The notes under the pieces were generated by a model, which saw nothing but the letters and a program-made list of their open reading frames with translations, made no database searches and was not told where the DNA came from. From contig NZ_VCJR02000001.1 of the NCBI RefSeq assembly GCF_009712425.2, positions 810,001 to 874,000 on the forward strand: 64,000 nucleotides of DNA, read 5' to 3'. Source of the stretch: Aquisalinus luteolus (lineage in GTDB: Bacteria > Pseudomonadota > Alphaproteobacteria > Caulobacterales > Parvularculaceae). Shown one piece after another: positions 48,669-57,254 of the stretch (positions within the stretch are counted from its first letter, which is position 1; each line of letters starts with the position of its first letter). The translations under genes were made by a program, and so were the position numbers.

Positions 48669-49235
48669 CTACCCCTTATCGATGGTTAGTTCGTTTTTCA
48701 GCCAGGCGCGCGCAAAGCGAAGGTCGCGCCCGACGGTGGACGGGGAGAGATCGGTGACAGCGCATATTTCATCGACCGTGAGGCCGCCGAAATAGTGGAG
48801 TTCGACCAGTTGGGCCGGGCGGGGGTACTCAGCCTCGAACGCATCGAGGCTGTCTGCAAGGTCAAGGAGCCCGATTCCGTTCTCGCCATTCGATAAGATT
48901 TCCTCATTCAGCGTGACGGCAATCATGCCGCCACCACGTTTCTGGGCGTTCTTCGCCTTGGCATGATCGATCAGTATGCGCCGCATCATGCGTGAGGCGA
49001 GCGCGTAGAAATGGCTGCGGCTCTTCCATTCCACATCTGCGGCGATGAGGTTGGCAAAGGCCTCGTGAACCAGCGCGGTTGGCTGCAGCGTGTGGCCGGC
49101 TCGCTCCCGCGCGAAGAGGCGCGCCGCGCTTCGCCTCATCTCATCGTAGATCACCGGGGCAATCTTTTGCTCGGCACTGCGATCGCCCTCGGCCCAGTCC
49201 TTCAGAAAGCCGGTCAACTCGGTCTGTGTCGGCAT
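48669..49235 (-). CDS. ECF sigma factor, TIGR02999/ECF43 type
   Basis: 188 residues. Region 2: EMRRSAARLFARERAGHTLQPTALVHEAF in two segments, then FYALASRMMRRILIDHAKAKNAQKRGGG; region 4: LVELHYFGGLTVDEICAVTDLSPSTVGRDLRFARAWL. In place of the usual acidic DAED-type core-binding motif before LVxE it has PTAL (Thr53). In ECF43 members studied elsewhere, phosphorylation of a Thr in this position by the neighbouring kinase is needed for RNA polymerase binding. No anti-sigma gene is present. Start is uncertain: ATG 49235 has GGGGG, ATG 49250 overlaps the TGA of a seven-codon leader (ATG 49270), and ATG 49259 is also in frame. Confidence 0.9.
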   Translation of the reverse strand: MPTQTELTGFLKDWAEGDRSAEQKIAPVIYDEMRRSAARLFARERAGHTLQPTALVHEAFANLIAADVEWKSRSHFYALASRMMRRILIDHAKAKNAQKRGGGMIAVTLNEEILSNGENGIGLLDLADSLDAFEAEYPRPAQLVELHYFGGLTVDEICAVTDLSPSTVGRDLRFARAWLKNELTIDKG

Positions 49236-49330
49236 GGCGCCCCCGTTCATCGCTCCCATCGATGAACCATATCACTCCTCGTCAAAATCGGGACAATTTT
49301 TTGATTGTTGAATGCAAGCGCATGGCAGGC

Positions 49331-51019
49331 TCAGTCGGTAACATTTATCTGGTTCGTGCCGAGGCTGATAACCCGGGGAAACCCGCCGATCTGCGCGAGG
49401 CTCGGCCCGTTGCACGCCATACGGTCAGCCCCCGGGAAGGTGAACCTGCTTTCGAGATCGACACAGAATGAGGGGTTTCCTTCATTGCCCCAGAATGTAT
49501 CGACGCCGTCGCGCTGGCCGTAAAAGACGAAAAAGGCCTGACCGACATACGCGCTGCCGTCTTTATTGGTGGGCAGGCGAACGGTCTCGCACCGCTTGCG
49601 TTTTGCCTGATACCATCCAGTGGCGACCCATTCATAGCCATAGCCACTTGCGGAGGGCATCGACTGGATGTGCGCGAAATTGACTTCATCGACATCGGTC
49701 TTGTTGCACACCTTCACCCGGCTCTGGTTTGCGCGCGTTTCCATGATGGTCGCAATTCCCTGGCCGATGGCGTAGGCCGCGGCAAGGTTCGGATCGTCAA
49801 ACTCCGCCGCAGGCGGTGGCGGCGCGGGAATGCCGGGACGGTAAGCCGGGGGTGTAGAGGATGGGCCAGAGGACGGGCCAGAAGAAGGGGCAGGTGCCGG
49901 TTGCGGGGCCTGCCAGGTCTCGCCGGAGCTGGCAGGGACTGTCCCGAGACTGATGATCTGCGTCGTGTTTCGGACATAGACGACATCGAGCTTGCCGCCC
50001 GCCGTCACCACGGCATTGAAGCCTGCGAAAGATCCATCATAACCATACCAGACACCCAGTCCGGAGCCGCCATAGGCGGCAACGCCGAGAGCCGCGCCAT
50101 GACCGTCGCCGCCAAAGCCATCCGGGCCCGGCTGGTTTGTTTTCTTGTAGAAACCGACCGTAAGAGCAGCACCGCCCCCGGCGGTGAGCCCGATCTTGAA
50201 GCCCAGATTATGATAGGTGCTCGGCGCGTACCGGCCTTTAGTGTCAAAGGCAAAGCCGTTCTCGCCGTCAGCCCCGATCAGGAAGCCGGCTCCCCCGGTC
50301 CCGCCGATCGTCACTGTCTGATAGCCCAGACGGTCGGCTTGCGCCAACAGGGTCTCGAAGCAGCCCTTGGCGGCGATTTCGCCTGCCGTTACGGAGAGCC
50401 TGTCCGGGTCAACGGCTTCCATCAGGGCGAAAACGCCGCAACTATGCATCGATGTCGCTGCAGCCTGCGCGAAGCTGCCGACTTCCTCGGCGGTGTTCTT
50501 TGCAATGTTGATGATGTCGCCCTCGCTCTTGATGCAGCTGTTGGCGATGAAATCCTCCACCAGCCGACCTTCGCAGGACGGGAAGAATTCATCGACCGTA
50601 CACGGTTTTTGTCCCTCGCGCCCGCAATGGCCTGGACGCTGTGTCGACTGGCATCGGTTGGCGGCGAAATTCTCTACAAGGCCCTGATCGCAGGACGGAA
50701 TGTGGGGCAGCGGGCAGGGGCGTTCATCGAGGCCGCCGCAATTGGTCGGTCGCTGGAGAATGGGACTGGCACTCTGCTTTTTGGAGCACCGCTTGCCCAG
50801 CGGGCGTTCCTCCAGCCCGGAGGCACAGGATGGGACGTGTTCCCACACCTTGCATGGCCGCTGGCCTTCGCGACCGCATTCGCTGGGGAAAGATGCCGCT
50901 TCGGCCCCGGTAAAGGTGCCAGTGACGGTGGTCGTGAGTACACAGAGCAATACCCACAGTATAGCCGTGACGACCCTTGCGAATATGAACTTCGATGATG
51001 GTCGGGGTATGGAAAGCAT
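49331..51019 (-). CDS. secreted protein with three four-Cys repeats and DUF1036
   Basis: 562 residues. N-terminal signal/anchor (FIFARVVTAILWVLLCVLTTTV). Three repeats of C-x7-C-x7,8-C-x12-C at Cys48-78, 94-123 and 132-162, with shared CGREGQ[RK]PC and PSC-x2-G-L-x-E patterns. The middle (200-390) is Gly-rich and strand-like (TIGGTGGAGFLIGADGENG, GGGAALTVGFYKKTN). A Pro/Ser linker (390-425) precedes a C-terminal DUF1036 domain: RVKVCNKTDVDEV, GYEWVATGWYQAKRKRCE, then SFCVDLESRFTF. Extracytoplasmic and probably disulfide-bonded. Unknown function. The stop is 96 nt before the sigma-factor gene, same strand. Confidence 0.8.
   Translation of the reverse strand: MLSIPRPSSKFIFARVVTAILWVLLCVLTTTVTGTFTGAEAASFPSECGREGQRPCKVWEHVPSCASGLEERPLGKRCSKKQSASPILQRPTNCGGLDERPCPLPHIPSCDQGLVENFAANRCQSTQRPGHCGREGQKPCTVDEFFPSCEGRLVEDFIANSCIKSEGDIINIAKNTAEEVGSFAQAAATSMHSCGVFALMEAVDPDRLSVTAGEIAAKGCFETLLAQADRLGYQTVTIGGTGGAGFLIGADGENGFAFDTKGRYAPSTYHNLGFKIGLTAGGGAALTVGFYKKTNQPGPDGFGGDGHGAALGVAAYGGSGLGVWYGYDGSFAGFNAVVTAGGKLDVVYVRNTTQIISLGTVPASSGETWQAPQPAPAPSSGPSSGPSSTPPAYRPGIPAPPPPAAEFDDPNLAAAYAIGQGIATIMETRANQSRVKVCNKTDVDEVNFAHIQSMPSASGYGYEWVATGWYQAKRKRCETVRLPTNKDGSAYVGQAFFVFYGQRDGVDTFWGNEGNPSFCVDLESRFTFPGADRMACNGPSLAQIGGFPRVISLGTNQINVTD
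50534..50878 (-). repeat. three tandem four-cysteine coding repeats
   Basis: Encodes Cys48 to Cys162 of the DUF1036 protein. The spacing 8/9/13 is kept in repeats 1 and 3, 8/8/13 in repeat 2. Diverged at DNA level but close in protein, indicating an old internal duplication. Confidence 0.8.
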
Positions 51020-51136
51020 GGGCCTGTCCTCCGATGGGATGAATTGATCTGTCAGTGTTATTTTCAGGGGGTGATGTGCCGGGAGTCTTCCTGTCAGGCA
51101 GTATCTCCGGGCACACCATTGTGTCGTCAGCCAGTC

Positions 51137-51814
51137 TTAACGGGGCGTCAGGCTGATCCGGATGTTGCGGCTGTCATTGCTCTCCCAGAGCAGGTCCCCG
51201 TTTGGCAGGACCGTATAGGTTGCCGCGCTGTTCGTGGCCCTGAACTCGTCCGGGGCCGAGCGCTTGTAAGTGACTGCCGCGCCCTTGCGGTTGTTGCGGT
51301 AGGGCGTAATGAGAACGGTGTCACCATCGGTCATCTCGAAGACGTTGTAATTGCTCCGCACACCGTCGAGCATATAGCTCCCCTGGATGACGTAATTGTC
51401 AGTCGCGACCTGGTCACGCCCTGTCCGGTAGAGTGTGTATTTCTTGGTTCCTGTCCTGTTCTGCCAGAGGAATGCCCCTGAATTCGTATAGGTATATGTG
51501 GCTCGGTTCTTCAGGAACGGGCCAGCCTCGCGCCATAGGCCTTCGCTGACTTTTTCGTAGATGACCACCTGGCCGTTGCGTCCGTCGCGGATCGGTGTGA
51601 CTTCCAGTCCGCCGAAGATATCGACCACGAACCGGTTGACGATCGCGGGATCTTCTGCGGCCTGATAGGTTCCGTCGATCTGGGCTTTCGTGATCTGTGC
51701 CACCGCGGTGGGGGCGAGTGCGATACTAGCGGCGCTGACGCCCAGAAGGGCGGTAGCGGCCAGAAAGCTGTGGAAATAGCGGCGGCGATTGGGGGTAGGC
51801 TGGTTCGTCTTCAT
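51137..51814 (-). CDS. uncharacterised secreted beta-rich protein
   Basis: 225 residues. Long, twin-Arg-containing signal (NRRRYFHSFLAATALLGVSAASIALAPTAVAQ); the RRRYFHSF section is close to but not a standard Tat motif. The mature part is rich in Tyr, Asn and Thr, with strand repeats such as GLWREAGPFLKNRATYTYTNSGAFLWQNRTGTK and EFRATNSAATYTVLPNGDLLWESNDS. Both contain the pattern ATYT-x4,5-G-x-L/F-LW, an internal duplication. AAGGAGAG precedes ATG 51814. It is the most upstream of the five codirectional cluster genes. Confidence 0.75.
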   Translation of the reverse strand: MKTNQPTPNRRRYFHSFLAATALLGVSAASIALAPTAVAQITKAQIDGTYQAAEDPAIVNRFVVDIFGGLEVTPIRDGRNGQVVIYEKVSEGLWREAGPFLKNRATYTYTNSGAFLWQNRTGTKKYTLYRTGRDQVATDNYVIQGSYMLDGVRSNYNVFEMTDGDTVLITPYRNNRKGAAVTYKRSAPDEFRATNSAATYTVLPNGDLLWESNDSRNIRISLTPR

Positions 51815-52015
51815 GATATCTCTCCTTCATGCGAAAGTTCCTGCACATAGGGAGAAGCTGGAAACGGCCCTGAAATCGGTCATGGCCCGGCAATTTTTTT
51901 CAAGCACCAGCAAAAACAGCGTCTTGCATCACTCCAACACTATGGGAAATGAGCTAAAGCTGCGGCCGAACCACGCTTTAGCCTGTCCGCGCAACAGCCG
52001 TGAATGCTGGGAAAA

Positions 52016-52092
52016 TGGTGACCCCGACAGGATTCGAACCTGTGGCCCCGAGATTAGGAATCTCGTGCTCTATCCTGCTGAGCTACGGGGCC
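52016..52092 (-). tRNA. tRNA-Arg, anticodon CCU
   Basis: On the minus strand: acceptor GGCCCCG / CGGGGTC (one G-U pair), D-arm AGCTCAGCAGGATAGAGC, anticodon stem CGAGA/TCTCG with loop TTCCTAA (CCU), T-arm CAGGTTCGAATCCTG, discriminator A, and encoded CCA at 52016-52018. 77 nt. It reads rare AGG codons. No integrase or att-like duplication beside it. Confidence 0.97.
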
Positions 52093-52259
52093 AGCCAGTT
52101 CCTGCCTTAGCGGTTTTTGGCGCACCCGAAAAGGCCCAACCCCCTAATTAAACCGCCGTAAAACCAACAATTTACCATAGGAAAATCGCCTTGCCCGCGT
52201 CATAATCACGCCCAATCACGAGGAAATGCTGCCATATGGCAGTCGAGGGAGATTTACTC

Positions 52260-55200
52260 ATGCAACGCAAGGGTTTGGTAATCGCAAGCGTGTTCGTCCT
52301 GATCGCATTCGCGGCGGGGCTGTTCATCGGGCGGGTCGGGTCGCGGCCAATCGCGTCGGGGGAGTTCGCCCAGAGTGGACGCCCGGCGATCGAGAGCGTC
52401 TCCCAGGCCAATCAGGCCTTCGACCAGCAGCGCGAATTCGAGACTGTCCGTGCAGACGACGCCCCCCGCGCTGGTGAAGGCGCTGAGCCGGACGGCTTTG
52501 GCTTCTCCCGCCTGACCCTAGATACCTCCGGCGACGTGCCGCGTGCCTGTTTCTCCTTCACTGGCAATCTCGTCTCCTCCGGCGATGTGAACTATGCCGA
52601 TTATGTCCGCTTCGAGCCGTCTGTGCAGGCTGTGACAGAAGTGACCAACAACACGCTGTGCGTTTCCGGCGTTGCCTTTGACACCACCTATCAGGCGACC
52701 CTGCGCGAGGGCCTGCCGGGCGCCGATGGCGCGGCGCTGGCACGTGCCGAGGGCGTCACCGTCGCCTTCGGCGACAAGCCGGCTTATGTGGGCTTTGTCG
52801 GCAATGGCGTGATACTGCCGCGCATGGAGGCCGATGGCGTCGGCTTCGAGACCGTCAATGTCGAGGCGCTGAAAATCTCTGTCTACCGCGTCGCAGAGCG
52901 CGGGCTCGTCTACAAGCGCATCACCGAAGGCGATGGCGCGGCGGAAGGCAGCTATGGCTATCCGTGGGGTGACGAAAGCGCCCTCGATGATGGCGTGAAG
53001 GTCTGGGAAGGCGAACTGCCGGTCGCCATGGATCGCAATGATCGCGTCGTAACGGTCTTCCCGCTCGGCGCTGCCCTGGGCGAGGCGCGGGCCGAAAGCG
53101 GCGGACTGAAACCCGGTGCGTACTTCCTGCAGGTCGAGGATGCCTCGGAGGGTGTCGATGATTACCAGCCGGCGCGGGCCTGGCGCTGGATCATGTTCAC
53201 CGACATGGCACTCTCTGCCTATCATGGCGATGAAGGCATTGACCTCGTCGTGCGCTCGCTGGAGACGGCGCGGCCGCTGTCGAAGGTCGCTGTCAAGCTG
53301 ATCGCCCGCAATAATGAAATTCTGGCCGAAGGCACGACCGATGGCGACGGCCTTGTGCGTTTCCCCGGTCCGGTTACCCGCGGCGAGGGCGCCTTGGCGC
53401 CGCAGATGATTGTCGCCTATGGCCCGAAAGACGACTTCGCCGCCATCGACCTGTCACGCTCACCGCTTGATCTTTCCGATCGCAATATCGATGGCCGTTA
53501 TACCAGCGGTGCCGTCGACAGCTACATGTGGTTCGACCGCGGCATCTATCGCCCGGGCGAGACGGCGCATATCTCCGGCATGATCCGCGATGATGCCGGC
53601 AATGCCGTCGAAGGCCGCCCGGCAACCCTGACCCTGCGCCGCCCGAACTATACCGAAGCCGAGGTGATCCGCATCGAGGAGACGACAGTCGGCGGCTTTA
53701 CCACCGATTTCGCAATCCCGTCCTCCGCGCCGCGCGGCATGTGGACCGCGACGCTCAAAGTGGACGGGACGCAGGAAGAGTATTCCGAGAGCTTCGCGGT
53801 GGAGGACTTCGTGCCCCAGCGCATCGCGGTCGAGGTAGTGGCCGATGAAGACACGCCGCTGTTCGCCGGCGAGCGCCGCGCGGTCGAGGTCGACGCCCGC
53901 TTCCTTTATGGCGCGCCGGGCTCCGGCCTCGCTGTGGAGGGCGATGCCCGCTTGCGGGTCGATCCCAATCCGTTCCCTGACTATTCCGAATTCCGCTTCG
54001 GCGATACCGAAAGCTATTTCAACGAGCGTTATCTGCGCCTTGGCGAGACGATGACCGACGGTGCGGGTGCAGCGACCCTGACGCTAGCCATCGACAATGA
54101 TGTCGAGGCGAATGGCATGCCCCTGCGCGCCGACCTCGTCGTCGGTGTCGCCGAGCCGGGTGGGCGTTTCGTTCAGGAAAGTGCCCGCGTGCCGGTGCGC
54201 ACGCTGGATCGCTATGTCGGTGTGCGCCAGGACGAAGGCGAGCGCCGCTCCAATGACGAAAATGTCGTTTTCTCCCTGCTCGCGCTCGACCGCGAAGGGA
54301 CACCCGTCGAGGAGGCATCTCTCGACTGGCGCCTGATCGAGGAGGATTATCGCTTCGAATGGTATCGCCAGAATGGCGAATGGCGCTGGCGTCGCGACTA
54401 TCAGGATATCCTGATCGCGACCGGCACGCTCGACACGAATGAAGACGGTCTCGCCAAACTCTCCAGTGATCTCGACTATGGCTCCTACCGGCTGGAAGTG
54501 ACCGACAGCGAGACGGGCGTCCTGACCAGCCACCGTTTCTATTCGGGCTATTCGTCCTATGCTTCCGGCGCCGACACGCCCGATCAGGCGAGCCTGACAA
54601 CGCCCGACCGCGCGGTCAAACCTGGCTCCCGCGCCAAGGTCACCCTGTCCGCGCCCTATGCTGGCGAGGCGACGATTGTGGTGGCGACCGACCGCATCCA
54701 CTCTATCCAGCGTGTGCGGATCGATGAGGGCGCGCGCGAGATCAATATCGATACCGATCCGTCATGGGGCGGCGGCTTCTATGTGCTCGCCACGGTCGTC
54801 ACGCCACGCGATGCCGTCGACCAGCCGGTCCCGCGCCGCGCCATGGGCGTTGCCTACGTACCGTTCGACATGGACACGCGCACGCTCGACCTCACTTTCG
54901 ATATCGACGACATGATCCGTCCGCGCCAGCAGGTCACCCTGCCGGTGGATGTCGATGGCGCAACAGCGGGCGAAGCGGTGATGATGACCGTCGCCGCCGT
55001 CGATGAAGGCATATTGCGCCTGACCAAGTTTGACTCGCCCGACCCGGCGGTGTTCTTCTTCGGCAAGAAGGCGCTGGGCGTGCAGGTCTATGACGACTAT
55101 GGACGTCTTCTGAACCCGAACCTTGCCGCGCCGACCCGCTTCGGTGGCGACCAGCTGGGCGGGGAGGGGCTGACCGTCGTGCCGACCAAGACGGTGGCGT

Positions 55201-57245
55201 TGTTCAGCGGCATCCTGACGATCAGTGGCGATGGCACGGTAGACGTGCCGCTCGACATTCCGGACTTTAATGGCGAATTGCGCCTGATGGCTGTCGCCTG
55301 GACCGACGACAAGGTCGGCTCGGCGGCTCAAGCCTTGACCGTGCGCGATACCGTCCCGGCGGAGCTCGCCCTGCCGCGCTTCCTCGGCCCGAACGACACG
55401 GCCTCGACGACGCTGCTGATCGACAATGTCGATGGCCGCAGCGGTGTCTACACCGTCAATGTCGACGGTGTCGGCCCGGTCAGCATAGACGAGACGCTGA
55501 ACGTCAACCTCGCCAAGGACCAGCGTCAGGATGCGCTGTTCTCGCTCACGGCGGGCGATGTCGGCATCGGCGAAGTGCTGCTGGATGTGGAAGGCCCGCA
55601 GGACTTTGCCGTCCAGCGCAGCTATCCGATCCAGGTCCGCGCGCCGTATTTCCCGGTCACTCAGGTAACGACAGAAGCGATGGAGGCAGGCGCGACCTAT
55701 ACCCCGTCCAGCGACCTGATCGCCGGGTATTATCCGGGCTCGACCGAGGTGACGGTATCCTTCTCGCCGTTGCGCGGTATCGATCCCAAGCCGCTGCTGG
55801 AAAGCCTTTATCGCTATCCATACGGGTGCACGGAGCAACTGGTGTCGACATCCTTCCCGCTACTATTCGCCGATGAGCTCGGTGCCATGGCGGGTGAAGA
55901 GGCGGACATGTCCCTGCGCCCGCGCGTGCAGGAGGCGATCAACAAGATCCTCGCGCGCCAGTCGACCGACGGGGCGTTCGGCCTGTGGCGGGCCGGTGAT
56001 GGCAATGCCGAAGCGTGGATCGGTGCCTATGTCACCGACTTCCTCTATCGTGCAAAACAACAGGGCTATGCCGTGCCAGAAACGGCGCTGTCGTCGGCCT
56101 ATGACGCGGTCGAGGAACTGACAAGTACGGATCGCTGGCTGTCGGTGAACTACATCACCCGCATCGAGCAGGGCTCAATCTATGCCGACAATCAGGAATA
56201 CCTGCGCCGCCGGGCTGCAGCCTATTCCTTCTATGTGCTGGCCCGCGCCGGTCGGGCAGACCTGTCCGACCTTCGCTATTTCGCCGACAATTTCCTCGGC
56301 GAAGTCCCGAGCCCGCTGGCCCGTGCCCATGCCGGGGCGGCGCTCGCCCTGATGGGGGATCGCGCCCGTGCCAACCGCGCCTTCGAGCTTGCCGCCGAGA
56401 CCATTGGCTACAGCAACCGGGAGAATTACTACCAGTCGCCCCTGCGTGACGTAGCAGCGATGATCCCGCTCGCCGCTGAGGTCGGGGCCGAGGCTCTCGT
56501 CACCCAATTGACGGAAGACCTGGAAGGCATGCAGAGCGAAGCAAGCTATCTCAACACACAGGAGAAAGCCTTCCTGCTGCTCGCCAGCGCCACGCTGCTC
56601 GACCGTGCCGGCGAGGTTACAATCGCCATGAACGGCGCAGAGGCAACCGGCCAGACGACACCGGCCTTCGACCTCCTGCCCGCTGACATCACCGGTGAGG
56701 TGACCTTCACCAATGCCGGGCAGGGCACGGTCTATCGTTCGGTCGCCGTCTTCGGCACGCCGGTCGAAGCGCCGCCTGCCGTCAATGAGGGCTTCACGCT
56801 GAGCAAGTCGGTCTTCACGCTGGATGGCCAGTCGGCGAGTCTTGGCTCTGTCAGCCAGAACGACCGCTATGTCATCGCCCTCAGCGGCCAGCCGCAGGAC
56901 CAGCTGCTCCATGCGGCGGTCATCGTCGACATGCTGCCGCCGGGCTTCGAGATCGAAAGCGTGCTGACCCCGGGCGATGCCGGTGAGGAAGGCATCTATC
57001 GCTGGCTCGGTGACCTCTCCTACACCAAGGTCGCGGAGGCGCGCGACGACCGCTTCGTCGCCGCGCTTGATGTCCGCCGCAATGCCGACCGCGCCGGGTC
57101 CGGCCAGTTCGCGCTCGCCTATGTGGTTCGTGCCGTGACACCCGGCGAGTATGTCTTCCCCGGCGCTGTCGTTGAGGACATGTACCGGCCGGGCATTTTC
57201 GCCCGCACGGGCGCAGGTCGGCTCGCCGTCGCCCCGGCGCAATAG
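52260..57245 (+). CDS. bacterial alpha-2-macroglobulin (YfhM-like), thioester type
   Basis: 1661 residues. An N-terminal membrane anchor without lipobox (GLVIASVFVLIAFAAGLFIG), a series of beta MG domains with a first A2M_N-like region, WFDRGIYRPGETAHISGMIRDD (the conserved A2M N-terminal motif), and the thioester YGCTEQ (Cys1190, Gln1193) before an all-alpha complement-like domain. The thioester is intact, so a trap covalently capturing proteases in the periplasm is expected. ATG 52260 has GAGGGAGA upstream. The next gene is pbpC, the classical partner that repairs peptidoglycan when the wall is breached. Confidence 0.95.
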   Translation: MQRKGLVIASVFVLIAFAAGLFIGRVGSRPIASGEFAQSGRPAIESVSQANQAFDQQREFETVRADDAPRAGEGAEPDGFGFSRLTLDTSGDVPRACFSFTGNLVSSGDVNYADYVRFEPSVQAVTEVTNNTLCVSGVAFDTTYQATLREGLPGADGAALARAEGVTVAFGDKPAYVGFVGNGVILPRMEADGVGFETVNVEALKISVYRVAERGLVYKRITEGDGAAEGSYGYPWGDESALDDGVKVWEGELPVAMDRNDRVVTVFPLGAALGEARAESGGLKPGAYFLQVEDASEGVDDYQPARAWRWIMFTDMALSAYHGDEGIDLVVRSLETARPLSKVAVKLIARNNEILAEGTTDGDGLVRFPGPVTRGEGALAPQMIVAYGPKDDFAAIDLSRSPLDLSDRNIDGRYTSGAVDSYMWFDRGIYRPGETAHISGMIRDDAGNAVEGRPATLTLRRPNYTEAEVIRIEETTVGGFTTDFAIPSSAPRGMWTATLKVDGTQEEYSESFAVEDFVPQRIAVEVVADEDTPLFAGERRAVEVDARFLYGAPGSGLAVEGDARLRVDPNPFPDYSEFRFGDTESYFNERYLRLGETMTDGAGAATLTLAIDNDVEANGMPLRADLVVGVAEPGGRFVQESARVPVRTLDRYVGVRQDEGERRSNDENVVFSLLALDREGTPVEEASLDWRLIEEDYRFEWYRQNGEWRWRRDYQDILIATGTLDTNEDGLAKLSSDLDYGSYRLEVTDSETGVLTSHRFYSGYSSYASGADTPDQASLTTPDRAVKPGSRAKVTLSAPYAGEATIVVATDRIHSIQRVRIDEGAREINIDTDPSWGGGFYVLATVVTPRDAVDQPVPRRAMGVAYVPFDMDTRTLDLTFDIDDMIRPRQQVTLPVDVDGATAGEAVMMTVAAVDEGILRLTKFDSPDPAVFFFGKKALGVQVYDDYGRLLNPNLAAPTRFGGDQLGGEGLTVVPTKTVALFSGILTISGDGTVDVPLDIPDFNGELRLMAVAWTDDKVGSAAQALTVRDTVPAELALPRFLGPNDTASTTLLIDNVDGRSGVYTVNVDGVGPVSIDETLNVNLAKDQRQDALFSLTAGDVGIGEVLLDVEGPQDFAVQRSYPIQVRAPYFPVTQVTTEAMEAGATYTPSSDLIAGYYPGSTEVTVSFSPLRGIDPKPLLESLYRYPYGCTEQLVSTSFPLLFADELGAMAGEEADMSLRPRVQEAINKILARQSTDGAFGLWRAGDGNAEAWIGAYVTDFLYRAKQQGYAVPETALSSAYDAVEELTSTDRWLSVNYITRIEQGSIYADNQEYLRRRAAAYSFYVLARAGRADLSDLRYFADNFLGEVPSPLARAHAGAALALMGDRARANRAFELAAETIGYSNRENYYQSPLRDVAAMIPLAAEVGAEALVTQLTEDLEGMQSEASYLNTQEKAFLLLASATLLDRAGEVTIAMNGAEATGQTTPAFDLLPADITGEVTFTNAGQGTVYRSVAVFGTPVEAPPAVNEGFTLSKSVFTLDGQSASLGSVSQNDRYVIALSGQPQDQLLHAAVIVDMLPPGFEIESVLTPGDAGEEGIYRWLGDLSYTKVAEARDDRFVAALDVRRNADRAGSGQFALAYVVRAVTPGEYVFPGAVVEDMYRPGIFARTGAGRLAVAPAQ

Positions 57246-57254
57246 GGGGGGCGG

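Noticed and set aside
49670-50998. 442-codon plus-strand frame
   Set aside because: Antisense of the Cys-repeat/DUF1036 gene; no coherent domain, and the minus strand has signal peptide, repeats and DUF1036.
52016-52259. tRNA-Arg as an integration site of a mobile element
   Set aside because: No integrase, no duplicated tRNA 3' end, and the flanking genes are ordinary.
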